Source: Rhodosporidiobolus odoratus (taxonomy: Eukaryota; Basidiomycota; Microbotryomycetes; Sporidiobolales; Sporidiobolaceae). Taken from it: 64,000 nucleotides of DNA. The position numbers were made by a program, and so were the translations under genes. Positions 10,904-21,345 of the stretch are shown here, piece by piece. The notes under the pieces were generated by a model. It had not been told where the DNA came from, did not search any database, and was given only the letters and a program-made list of their open reading frames with translations. The DNA lies in NCBI GenBank assembly GCA_034387635.1, contig JAOANU010000004.1, positions 1,178,001-1,242,000 of the forward strand. The letters are read 5' to 3'. Numbering within the stretch: the stretch's first letter is position 1; every line of letters begins with the position of its first letter.

Positions 10904-12318
10904 CTAGCATCTCGTTGACCCTACTTCGAGCGATTGTCCAGCACTAATCGATCGAGGAGCCGGAGTTGTGAGAACCCCAGCTATATTGCTTCCCCTTATT
11001 GTGGAACTAATACCTATCATGACTACGTCAAGCAGCCGTCTTTGCAGGTGGTCGTGCACAAGCTGCGCCTTCTCCGCGACCATTCTCTGTGCAAGTTTCG
11101 CCCACATCCTCCCTTCCCCCTCTTCCAGCTCATTCGCCTCGGCTCCCGACGCGACCTCCTCGAAAGCCTCTGTATCTCGGACCATTATCACATGCTGGAC
11201 CAAGAACTTGAGTGTCGCATCGCAGAGCTCGTCGTAGGTCTCGCTGAAATACTCCTGAACGGCATCGGCGACGGTGAGCTGCCAGGTAAAGTTGCTCAGG
11301 GCAAGGGCCGAAAGGTCTGGGAGCTGGAGAGATCGGGCCAGGCGGTAGACGGATTTGAGGGAGACGGGGCGGGAGAATGGAAGCTTCTCGTCGGAAGAAG
11401 CAGGAGAGGCAGTTCCGGGAAGGCTTTTCTGGTCGTCCTCAAAGCGCTGCTGTGGGATGATAGGCAGAGTGGAGCGTAGCGAAGGAGACGTGACCGGTCC
11501 TCGAGCCAGCAGATGACGGCATGGCAGATGGCGTAGGCAGCGTCGTTGATGGTGACGGTGTTCACCGGGAAAGGAAGAGTGAAGGACAGCGAAGGAGGCC
11601 TGAACAGACTGGCTTCGGGCTCGTCGTCTGAGTCCTCCGTGTGAGAGATCTGGGGCGGTGGACCGACTACAGTGTCGCCTAAATGCGGATTGGACTCGGC
11701 AAACTCGGAGTCGAAATGGGTCGAAAAGTAAGGCGATTTGCGCAGGAGGGCCTCGAAAGCCCAGATCCGCCGCCCGCTCACAGGAGAGTCCAGTAGGACG
11801 CTGTGTGGAATCAATGTGAAGTGGATCTCTGGTAGAAAAAGTGCTTAGCCTCTCGCACAGACTAAAACAGAAGTGTGCAAAGGAGCCTCGCCAGTGAAAC
11901 GATTCGACAGCGCGTCAATCGTCTTCTCCTCCTTCTCCTCCAGAATGACGATGAAAGCGGCAACATCGACGTACTGGCCTGTATGGCCGCTAACGAGCTG
12001 GCCCGCCGACGTTCCGGGGAAATCCCTCTCGGAGAAAGACCAGACGAGCTCTGTACTACCGAGTCGACGCACTTCTACCCCGATCTTGCTGAAGCGTTAA
12101 ATCGCCGTCGAATGCCAGATCAACGCGAAGGAGTCGCTGGCGCCAAGTTTCTTGTCAACCCACCCTACTGGATTTCCCCGAGTCCGGCAACTCTGTTGTG
12201 ACGAGTGCAAAAAGCGAGTCAGATTCGGCTCGCAGGTGACGGGTACAGGCGTAAGAGAGCGCTCACGGTTGTATCCGTCGCGCTGCTGTGTTGCTTGTTG
12301 TTTACCAGAATCTGACAT
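10904..12318 (-). CDS. MATH/BTB-like protein with apparently disrupted frame
   Basis: Belongs to a multicopy fungal family with a BTB/POZ-like domain, usually protein-protein adaptors. The order on the minus strand is: an N-terminal part with CEPNLTRF and GNPVGWVDKK (about 12318-12100); a VWSFSERDF segment (about 12070-11865); a BTB segment with SPYFSTHFDSEFAES and TINDAAYAICHAVICWLED (about 11814-11505); and a C-terminal part with LKSVYRLARSLQLPDLSALAL (about 11400-11203), ending at 10904. The expected continuation GHVSFATLHSA is present but one frame off, and the next conserved block is in the third frame. A splice using gtcacg (11504) and aaaag would bypass this region with weak sites. Either the gene is a recent pseudogene or it uses an unusual intron. 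The exact 5' splice between 12100 and 12070 is unresolved. Confidence 0.45.
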
Positions 12319-12531
12319 CGGCGGCGACGAGGAGTCCCAAGGGATTCTGGCCTGAGCGAGCTTGTCGGTCGACCAGGCAGGTACGACACGATGCGGAGCT
12401 GCGGACGTGCTCAATCACGGGTCAAGGGTAGACTGTCAGCGAGTACAAGTACAGACATAAGTTGCAACTGATCAATGAAACTGGGTTGTCGCTTCGGAAC
12501 GATCGTCGATCAACACTAACAAGCTGCCAGA

Positions 12532-13580
12532 ATGCAGTCCGCACCTCGTACCGTCCTTCGCACCACCCTCCGTTATGCGCCGCGGTCTCAGTCGTCGCAG
12601 TCCTCTCCCTTGTCCTCGTCACCGTCCGCGAGCGCCACCTTGTGAGCATCGTCTTTCCGAGGGTGATCATGTAGGCTGAGACAGATGAACAGAGACTGAT
12701 AGTGCACCTCACACAGCTCGCCGCATTCGTCACAATCAAGTTCCCCCTTCTCCACCCTCTCCTCCTCGACTCCCTACGCCCCGTCTCTTCACTACCCAAC
12801 CTCTTTCGTTCGAGGCAATGAGCCCAATCCCTCGACTTCGGTCGGACAAGCCTGCTTCTCCACTTCGACTCGCCAACTAGCCTCGGAAGCCCCGCAGAAC
12901 CCGTTTAACGATGACAAGTTTGCTGAACATGCGCCGCTGTTTGAGAGGATTGCCAAGAGTCCCGAGGTATTGGAAGCCATCGAGCGTGCGTTGTCTCCCT
13001 CTCCGCTCCTCGGCGCTATCCAGCGCAATTGACGCTTTTTGTACTTTCGCATCTCCTTCTGTCCTGGCCTTGTTGCTGTTGGCTCGCCTCTGCCTACGGA
13101 TAGACATGGCCAAGGTGACGCACGAGAAGACTGGCGTCGATCTGCAGGGCGGGGAAAAGCCCACCATGATGATGATGCTCAAATTGGCGCGGTTCGTCTG
13201 TCCTTTTCTTCTTGTCCCCTCCCGTCCATCCAGCCCGTGTCTTCCTTAACTACTCCGATCATAATATCCCTCTGTCTCTTCATGTAGAGACCACTCGGAA
13301 CTGTGCTCGTGGTCTCCCACAGCCGTAGCTGTTTTCCTCGCTTCGACTAACCCTTTTCCTTTCCGCCTTCCTCAGCGACCCCGACCTCCGAGCCGCTGCT
13401 GAACGCCTCATGGCCGCACTCAAGTCGTCTGGCGTCGAAGTCGACCCCCGACAAGCTTTCCAAGCGCTGCAGATGATGGGTGGGAAAGGGTTCGAGGACA
13501 TCAAGGGCGGTCTCGAAGATCTGCATGAGAAGGTGAGGAAGGGCGAGGGAAACGAGGAGGGGGAGGGGGAGAAGAAGTAG
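12532..13580 (+). CDS. Small mitochondrial-looking protein, conserved-looking but unassigned
   Basis: Four exons (12532-12641, 12717-12985, 13104-13191, 13376-13580) with consistent phases give 223 residues. The N-terminus (MQSAPRTVLRTTLRYAPRSQ) is rich in Arg, Ser and Thr and lacks acidic residues, like a mitochondrial presequence. A long Ser/Thr/Pro stretch follows, then a compact part: APLFERIAKSPEVLEAIEHM, a TGVDLQGGEKPTMMMMLKLA segment, DPDLRAAAERLMAALKSSGV and QALQMMGGKGFEDI, probably four or five helices. The tail is Glu/Gly/Lys. I do not recognise the family; the pattern of short helices with LARDPDLR may be a peptidase-free matrix helper or an assembly factor, but this is speculation. 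The 186-nt third intron is longer than its neighbours. Confidence 0.6.
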
Positions 13581-13904
13581 GGTATTCCGGAAACTGCTCA
13601 TTTTCGCCAATCAACTGAGTTCACAGCGGCGGCGCCGCGGCCGCTCTTGCTGAAGCGCAATAAACCGACAGAACCGGTACCCTAGCTCCACCCGTTACGG
13701 ACCGCAACGTATCGGGCGTACACTGACCAGGCCAGAATGCAGCAGCAGAAGGGGAGGGGCGATGCAGACTCCGGCGTCCGACGATGTCCCTCAGCTCGCG
13801 AATGGGCCCCCTTCGCCCCCTCGTCCCGGCTGCTACGCTTTCTCCCTCTCCCTTCGCTGTTTCCTTTCACAGACTCGTCAACACGTACGGCTACACCTGC
13901 TGGC
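13581..13904. promoter_or_regulatory. Upstream region of the MYND gene
   Basis: About 320 bp. An in-frame Met at 13737 would extend the next protein by 56 residues of Arg/Ser/Pro-rich sequence; I regard this as leader because the later Met at 13905 begins just before the zinc finger. No other element seen. Confidence 0.35.
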
Positions 13905-15022
13905 ATGACCGACGTCAAAGCGAATAGAACCGAGGGGCGTGCCTGTGCCGTCTGTGGCAGCCCGACTTCCCAGCGCTGCTCGGCTTGCGGTGTGGGCGGG
14001 CCATTCTATTGCTCCTCTCCGTGTCAGAAGCTTGTGCGTAACTCGCTCTCTTTATGTTTTGCGGATGCTCAAATTTGACCCTTGGTTTGCAGGTTTGGCC
14101 ACTGCATAAGAAAGCGCGCGGAGCTCCTGGTGCTCCCTGCTACCTTCCCCCTCTCAAAGAGGAGGAGTATCAGCAAATGCAGGACCTGGCCTCGGCACCG
14201 TTCTTTGTCAAGGCCTGGCCGCTCACCAAGGCTTCCGGTCTGGCAATTGGAGGTGAAGGCCAATTGGAGCAGTCCATCCGCTTTGGCCTGTGGAAGGGAA
14301 AATGGCATGTGAGTCCTCAGGAAGGCGTCTTATCCTGAACCCGCTGACATCCTCCTCAACAGAACCTCCTTACCTACTTGATGCAAGAGTCATGTGGAAT
14401 CAAGGAGCCCAAGCGCTCTTATCTTCTTGCCCTTCTCCGCTCCTTCGCCATCGGCGACTCAATTGAGACCCTCAAACCGCATATCGTCTGCACTCCCGAC
14501 CATGTCTGGAGTCCAATCTATACTCTCAGCACCCTCCTCGCCGGCTACTTCGAGCACATGCATTCCATGACCACCTGTTTCCCCGGCAGCAGTCTTCAGA
14601 ACAAATTCCGTGTGGCCAAATTCAACATCTTCCATGCGGCAGCTCCCTTCTTGCACCAGGTGGAACTCTTCCATTACCTCGCCATTCTCTCTCACTCAAA
14701 GAAGCGCCCCGCAGCTCTTACTGGGCAAGTCCTGCAACATGCCTGGACTAGACTCGAGAACATCCTCGACCAGGAGGAGTTGCGCTTCGCATCGCTGTTC
14801 CGGAGAAGCGCCTCTGCAAGCGACGTGTCAGCCGATGAAGATGAGCTCAGCAAGATGGGTGAGGAGTATATGCGTGGTATGGTGAGGAAGGACTTTGCCA
14901 TCGTCAGAAATGAGGCTTTGAAGGAGCTCGGCGCCGTTCACCTCATCACGGAGCCGAGGTCAAGCGACGGCGACAAGGAGAATGAGCGAGCTGGTGATCA
15001 CGATGCGTGCAGGACTCAGTAA
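13905..15022 (+). CDS. MYND-type zinc finger protein
   Basis: Three exons (13905-14033, 14093-14308, 14363-15022) yield 334 residues. Residues about 12-55 carry a MYND finger: CAVC, CSAC, YCSSPCQK, then W-x2-HKK and a final Cys, split by the first intron exactly after CQKL. MYND fingers bind proline-rich partner motifs, so the protein is likely an adaptor in the nucleus or cytosol. The rest is mostly helical, with a hydrophobic region HVWSPIYTLSTLLAGYFEHM and HAWTRLENILDQEEL; no SET or other catalytic domain is visible. The C-terminus is charged (GDKENERAGDHD). Related fungal proteins are generally named only for the finger. Start chosen at 13905; the upstream in-frame Met at 13737 remains possible. 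Confidence 0.75.
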
Positions 15023-16698
15023 AAGGCAAGTAAAAGGTGCCTGTAGGGAAGGATGGTGCTACAGTGAGATGGTGTCAATTCTTGCCTACCTTGTCTGAAG
15101 ACTTGTGCCTCTCTGCTGTGTCTTATACTATTCCTGCTGTGTATGTATCTCAGGTCGGAACTTGTCTTGACACAAGGCAGTTCTGATAAGCACAATGGCA
15201 AATGTTTATGCCAGCATGGTAAAGTACGGCAGATTTGTGCCTTGCTAGCGGCGTATCTGTGCATCACAAGTGCCACTCACGCTGTCAGCATACGGTGATG
15301 GTAACAAATGTATACATAAAATTGCCCAAGCACCGGGCTAAGTCTTTTCCTTAACGACCTTCTCAAGCTGTGATCCCGGGGGCGCAAACTCCCTGTAGCT
15401 AGCCGAGTGCCAAACCAAAGGCTGTGACCGGTGTAAGGGGACGTAGCACTGGACTGCACATGGTGCAGTGAGTTGCAGCTCCGCCAGACAGCTGGCACCC
15501 TCAGTTGACCTGGTTAGAAAATGCATCCGATCAGAGTCGGGGATCTTCGGCGTCGGCTCGCGGATCCCCGACACAAGTCGGGAGATCGGGCTGCCGCGCC
15601 CGAGCTGATTCCCGATGATAGGAGCTGTTTTTTTTTTTCAATTCAACCCCGACCCGAGTCTAGCTAGCACAGCGGCTTTGTGAGTAGCTGCTTTTTGGTA
15701 GGCTCATTCCAAGCACCTCGGTTAAAGTCTCGCAGGCTGCAATGACACAGAACCCTTGGAGAGCACGAAGTAACAGCTGGAATTCCCGGTTGAGAAGGCC
15801 AGAAAACCTACTGTTAATCACTAGGTCTGTTACTCGCCATACACCTGGACAAGGAACAAGTGGACTTTTAGTATAGCACATGTAGTGCTCAGTCCATCCC
15901 GTGTAAAGTCTTTAGTGCGAGATAAAATACCCTGTCCCTCAAAGCCCCGAAATATCAGGCCAATTCCTGGAAACGTTGTGAATTCGGGCTGCTAAACCCT
16001 GAGCTGACTCCCATCGCGCCGCACCCGCCCCGAGCTGAACGATTTCCTGGTCTGCCGGCGAATCGGGAGTCGGCATGCATTGTCATCTCTGGTTGACCAT
16101 CCAGGATCTTTGCTCGAATGCTTGGTGGTATTATCGATGACAAGGCATTCTGACGCACCCGTGACAGGGAAAAGAGGGATCTGGCTGCAATGAGCTGCAC
16201 GGCCCACATGCTGTACAGCAGAGCCGCACTTCTACATGTACGACAAGCACAGTGAAGTGTTGCCACAGCGTATGCTGCACTGTTGTGACACTGTTGGCCG
16301 CAAATCCATCACAGAAGAGAGCCTTGAGTGATATTCCACATCTGTGTGAGCAGCTAAAGGAGCAGTCAGTGATGACTGCACAATGGGAAAGATAGGGACA
16401 GCGAGTGAAAGTTACGGTCTCTACCACGTTGGCGCCTGCCTTTCCACGATGCCAATGAGTACTGAGTCTGCCCGCAACCAGCATACACAGGAGCAAGCGA
16501 GTTGAGCCGGGTACTTGCCTTTGAAAGCTGCAATCCTCTATTATTGCGCAGGGTTGTAGAGAACAGATACCAGAAGTGAGGAAACGGAGAGAGAGAGACC
16601 AATAGAAGGTATAACATGTGCGACAACGTGAGAAGAACCTAGAGAGTGACAGGGCAGATAGGGAAACGAAGAAAAGGAGTGTCCGGTCTATAAAGGGA
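15023..16698. other. 1.7-kb region without a supported gene; possible transposon debris
   Basis: No frame here has a domain or convincing splicing. The middle part (about 15530-16080) is peppered with CCCGA/TCGGG strings and a run of 12-13 T at about 15628. At 15986-16001 the string gggctgctaaaccctg reads on the opposite strand as CAGGG followed by tttagcagccc, like a hAT terminal repeat and similar to the end of the MITE near 59.3 kb. I could not find its partner, so an intact element is not claimed. Confidence 0.35.
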
Positions 16699-19600
16699 TT
16701 AGGTGCGCATGCCTGCGATGGTCGGCGTACTAGTACCAGACTTGGCTTTAGTGGCGCGGCGGAGCTTCTGGCCGGCATGCACAGGGTCCTCGTCAGATTC
16801 ATCTGTATCCGCTTCTCGAACCGCGCCGGGGATAGTCGAGGAAAGGAACGCCACTGTTGACGAGAGGATCCCGTATGGGAAAGGCGAGGACATAGGAGAC
16901 GACGAGAGAATCCCGTGTAGGAAAGGCGAGGACATAGGGGACGACGAGAGAAGGGAGGAAAGGCAAAGATGGAAGGAGAGGACGCAAGGCAACGATGGAC
17001 GGAGCAAACACGAAAAACGAAGCTTGGGTCAATCGGAGGGTCGCCAACTGCCGCGCATGCTGCCGTAGACACAGCAAACGGTCGGCATAGTGTAGGGGAA
17101 AGTACGACGCACGAGTACGAGCACGACGACGGTCTTCACGCTCCTTCATCTGCTTGCGAGTGAGCTTCTTGCGACCCTTCGCGGCCTTGAACTTGAGCTC
17201 CTCCTGCGCACCCTCGACAGTGGCATCGGCGCGAGCCTCATCGCCAGAGCCGGCAGGAGTCGAGGCGGCGGGCGTAGCGGCAGAGGGAGTACCGGCGGGA
17301 GTCTCGCGGGCAGAAGCCGGGGCGGAGAAGGCGCCATCATCGACGGCGGTCTTGCCCTTCATCGTGAGCCGACCAGCGTCGACGTTCCAGATTTCCTGTG
17401 ACAGCACGATGATCAGTGATTGCGCGACAAGACAGGAACGGTCGAAAACAACAAGAAAAAGGAAAACGTACACCGCAAAGCGCGCCGACGAACTCCTGGT
17501 TGTGCGAGATACAGAGGAAAGCACCAGTCCACTCCTTGATACCGACGGCTAGACCACCTAGCGCGTCACGGTCCAAGAAGTTGGTGGGCTCGTCCAACAC
17601 CAGCATTTGTGGGTTGGACCACATCGCCGCAGCGATGACCACCTTGACCTTCTGACCACCCGAGAGACCCTTGAGCTCGTTGTATTCGGCGATGTCACCG
17701 TCGAGACCGACGTCCTCGAGGTGCTTGCGGACCAGCTTGACGCTGATCTCGCGGGAACCGGCACCTTCGCGGGAAGCTTCAAAGTCGTCGAACTCCTGGA
17801 CGAGCTTGGAGAAGCCGAGCTCCATGAGACGTTCACGGGGAATCTGGGTGTTGTACTGCGGATGGAAAGAACGGGTCAACATTCGAAGAGAACTGTAAGA
17901 CTCAAGGGAGAAAACGCACGCGGTGGTGAAGACCCTTCCACTTGATCTCGTAGGTGTAACTCTTCTTGAGCTTCTGACGACCGACGATGGTCTCGAGGTA
18001 ACGAGCCTCGCCCGTCTTGGCAGTGATCGGGGTCTTCATGAGCTCCTCCTCCTCGGGAGTGAGAGCGCGAGAAGCCTTGTGCGACTGCTCCTTGTCGACA
18101 CCCTCCTGGTACCGCCACATGATGTACTGGACAGCCGACTTCTCGAGGTGCTGCTCGATGTGGTGGAAGGCGTGCTGGGCGACGTAGGCGATACGCAAGT
18201 TGGGGTGCTTCTCGACCTTGCCGGTATCTGGGAGGGTCTCACCGGTAAGGAGCTTGATAAGGGTCGACTTTCCGGCACCGTTGGGACCGACTGCGCAGAC
18301 GACTCGGGTTAGGCAAGGTGGCTGAGAATGCCCAGGGACGGGAAAGACGCACCGATACCGACGCGGGAAGAGAGGGAGACGGCGCAAGAAGCGTTGTGGA
18401 GCTGAGGCTTGACGGCACCAGGGTAGGTGAAGGTGCAGTCGCTCATGCGGAGGATAGCCTTGGTTCGGGAGCGGACACCCATAAGCGAACCGGGAGGGGG
18501 GAAGACGAACTTGACGACCTCGTCGGAAAGGGTGTAGTAGGTCTTGCCGGGCGGGTACTTCTCGACGAAAGCTGCGAGGTTACCGCGGTAGTAGTGGAGC
18601 TGCTTCTTGCCGTAGTGGATGATGTTGGTGCAGACGGCGTCGAGGAAACCGGAGTCGTGGGAGATGATCATTGAGGTGACGGTAGGCTGGTTGTTGAGGT
18701 CTACCGACGGGCGAACATCAGAGGCTGCCCCGCACACGGAAAGAGAGACAGAAAAAAAGGGGACGACGCACAGTCTTGGAGCCACGCCACGGACTGGACG
18801 TCCAAGTGGTTCGTGGGCTCGTCGAGGAGCAAGAGGTGGACCTTCATCAACATGGCGCGGCAGAGGGCGACACTGAGGAGGCGCATGTGAGTCAGCTCCA
18901 GCCACAGACCAGGATTACAGTCGCAGGAACAACCCAAACGCACCGCATCTTCCATCCTCCCGAAAGGGTCTTAATAGGGACATCTTGCCTCTCGTCACTG
19001 AAGCCCATCTCGGTGAGCATAGTCCTGATTTCCTTCTCGTCCGCCGAGATACGCGGCTCCTCGATCATGAGCTGGCAAACGGTGATACCCGACTCGTCTC
19101 CCTCGATATCGTGCTCGACGTAGGCTGCCTTGATGTCCTTCGGGAAGTTCTCGATCTGCTTGCGGTTGATAGCCTTGAGGAGGGTCGATTTACCGCAACC
19201 GTTGGCACCGCAGATACCGTAACGGTGACCGAGGCGGAGCTTGAGCTTGGTGTGGTTGAGGAGGAGGAGACCACCGTAGGCGAGGGAGAAGGGAAGGTCG
19301 AGAACGATCTCGCCCTCCTCATCGTCGCCATCGTCGGTACCCTCGACGCGGTTCCTCTCCTCGTCGACCTTCTCCCACTTCTTCAACAAGTCCGCCGTGA
19401 TCTTGGTCGCAGCCTCCTTGCCGGTAAAGTGGACGAGGTAAGGCGCGACGTAGAGGTCCTGCCACTCCTTCGAGCTCAACATCCGCTTGCGAACGAGCTG
19501 CGCAATGGCGAAAGCAGCGTTCTTGTACGATTGCTCGGCGAAAGCGTCCGGCTTCTCGCCAGTCTCCTTCTGGACGAGCTCGACAAGCTCCGCCAGAGCC

Positions 19601-20749
19601 TTCTGCTCGTCCTTGGCCGCCTCGGAGAAGTGGTCGACGGCAGGGACGGAAGCGCCAATGCACGCCTTTTCGACTGCCTTCTTGGCGGCTTCAGCGAAAG
19701 CACGGATTTCGGGGAAGGCAGCAGATTCGATGATACGCTCGATACCGGGGAGGACAGAAGGAGCGTGTTGAGCGGCAAGGTCAGAGGAACGGACGAGCTT
19801 GAACAAGTTGGTGACGAGGACGACGGTTTGGCGCTGAACAATGTTACCCTTCTCGGCGAGGGCACGGGTAAGGAGAGGGGAGACAACTGCGAGGGTGGGG
19901 CCGTCGATCTCACGGACCCAGACGGTGGATGAGAGGCGCTTGATGGCGGCGGGGACGGTGGTGGGGTCGGCCATGCAGCGGACAAGGTCGGGAACGAAAG
20001 GCTGAATGTCGGGGTTGGTAAGAACATGGCAGAGGGCGACACCGGTCTTCTCGGCAGTCGAGGAGATCTAAAGAGAGACGAGGTGAGTCGAGAAAGACCG
20101 GCAAGGGAAGGAGCGAACGCTACCTCAGACTTGGTATCCCTCATAGCCGGCACCAATCGCGGCACGTACTCTCCCAACCTTTCCGCAACCTGATCCTTGG
20201 CCGTGACCGGGAACATGCTAAGCATCTCGAGCGCTCCGACCTTGCCCCTCCACTTTGCGTTCGACTCGAGGTAAACAAAGAGTTCCTCGATGACCTTGGG
20301 TGCCAATTCCGGCGGGGGAAGACGCTGGAGCTGCTTGGCCGCCTTCTCCGCCGCGTCCTTGATACTGCCAGTCTTGCCCGACTCCTGGAAGTTGTCGAGG
20401 ATGGCCGGGAGGAGGGGAACGAAGTAGGGGTCGGTCGCGCCGAGAGCAAGACCAGCCTTGCGGAAGATCTCATCGTAGGCGACCATGGCGCCCTCCTTTT
20501 CGGCGGGAGTCTTGCTGCGAGAGGCTCGGCTCAAGTCCTCGAGAATGCCGTCGGCTACGAGGGAACGAAGACCGTTTGAGACGACATGGGAGGCGATAGC
20601 GGAAGCGGCGGTGGTGCGGGCGGAGCGGGTGGTGGCCGCGTAGAGGGCCTGGAGAAGGGCGGACGGGGCAGCTTCGGCGCTCCTATGTACGTCGATTGAG
20701 TATCAGCTAAGCCGGTACGCCGTGAGAAGAGCGAGAGATGTGCGCACAT
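16699..20749 (-). CDS. YEF3: Translation elongation factor 3 (eEF3)
   Basis: Fungal ribosome-associated ATPase needed at each elongation cycle, helping release E-site tRNA. Nine coding exons (AT at 20749-20748, then 20682-20124, 20067-18944, 18872-18772, 18700-18353, 18290-17920, 17855-17472, 17395-17113, 16814-16699) with fully consistent phases give 1095 residues (about 1044 in yeast). Domains in order: HEAT repeats (about 1-330), a four-helix region, ABC1 with GANGCGKST, LSGGW and LLLLDEPTNHLD, ABC2 with GPNGAGKST, LSGGQ and LVLDEPTNFLD, a chromodomain-like insert (YEIKWKGLHHR) inside ABC2, and a Lys/Arg-rich tail. The initiator codon is split by the first intron (AT, then G from 20682). 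The C-terminus ends with an acidic ESDED stretch and SGTSTPTIAGMRT. The last intron is 298 nt and contains tandem repeats. Confidence 0.95.
16859..16951. repeat. 42-bp tandem repeat in last eEF3 intron
   Basis: Two copies of a 42-bp unit starting gacgagagRatcccgtR at 16859 and 16901, plus the beginning of a third at 16943. Copies differ at a few positions. It lies wholly inside the last intron of the eEF3 gene and explains why that intron is several times longer than the others. Confidence 0.8.
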
Positions 20750-21345
20750 GGTGTTTGAGGATGAAAGTGGGAGGACGGAACGGTCTAGGGAGGGGAGATC
20801 GCGGTGAGATAAGCCTAGTGCGTAGTGCGTTCCAATCTGACCCAACGACCACGCAAACCTAAGCCGGCACACGAGCAAGGACAGAGTCGAGCTGAACCAA
20901 CGAGAGCCTGCGCGTCTCATCTCGTCCCCGATCAAGCTCAGCTCAACTTGGCTTTCCTCTTCCCTCTGTCGGAATATTAGGTACACAGATAGGTCATTGA
21001 ACCTGCAGTCTGTCTGCGCAAGCGAAGGAACCGCCCGCGAAGCTTACTCTGACGAGAGGTCGGACGAAGGAGGACGCGATCGAAGAGCAAAAAAAGATCA
21101 AATTGCCCAAAAGAAAACCAACGAATAGGACCACAGAATTAAGCACAGTGAACGAGTGACGAGGTAGGTACGAATAGAGGACGCCAGCCGGCGAGCTAGG
21201 CATACAGAGACGCGGAAAATAAGGCAGTGAGGGAAGTAGAAAAGGTACGAAGGCGATGGCACTGCCCGCAACGCCAGCTATCTATAGCGACGCTCCTGTT
21301 GTCGACCGTTCGAGGGTCAGACCGCAATGCGCACGATTAGACTGT
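20750..21345. promoter_or_regulatory. eEF3 promoter and permease 3' region
   Basis: About 600 bp between two minus-strand genes. Contains the promoter and 5' leader of the eEF3 gene; sequence just upstream of its AT/G start is pyrimidine-rich on the coding strand (tcctcccactttcatcctc). A run of six A on the plus strand lies near 21090. No gene seen. Confidence 0.4.

Noticed and set aside
15380..15670. tagctagc strings near 15395 and 15661 considered as ends of another MITE
   Set aside because: tagctagc is palindromic by itself, the flanks do not form an inverted repeat, and there is no flanking target duplication.
16859..16951. 42-bp repeats considered as a CRISPR-like array
   Set aside because: The repeats are directly abutting without spacers and lie in a eukaryotic intron. 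No cas genes are present.
18985..19932. A 315-residue open frame on the plus strand inside the eEF3 gene
   Set aside because: It is an exact antisense shadow of the HEAT/ABC1 exon. Codon bias of the eEF3 strand keeps the opposite frame open; its protein is Leu/Val/Asp/Gly-rich and has no domain.
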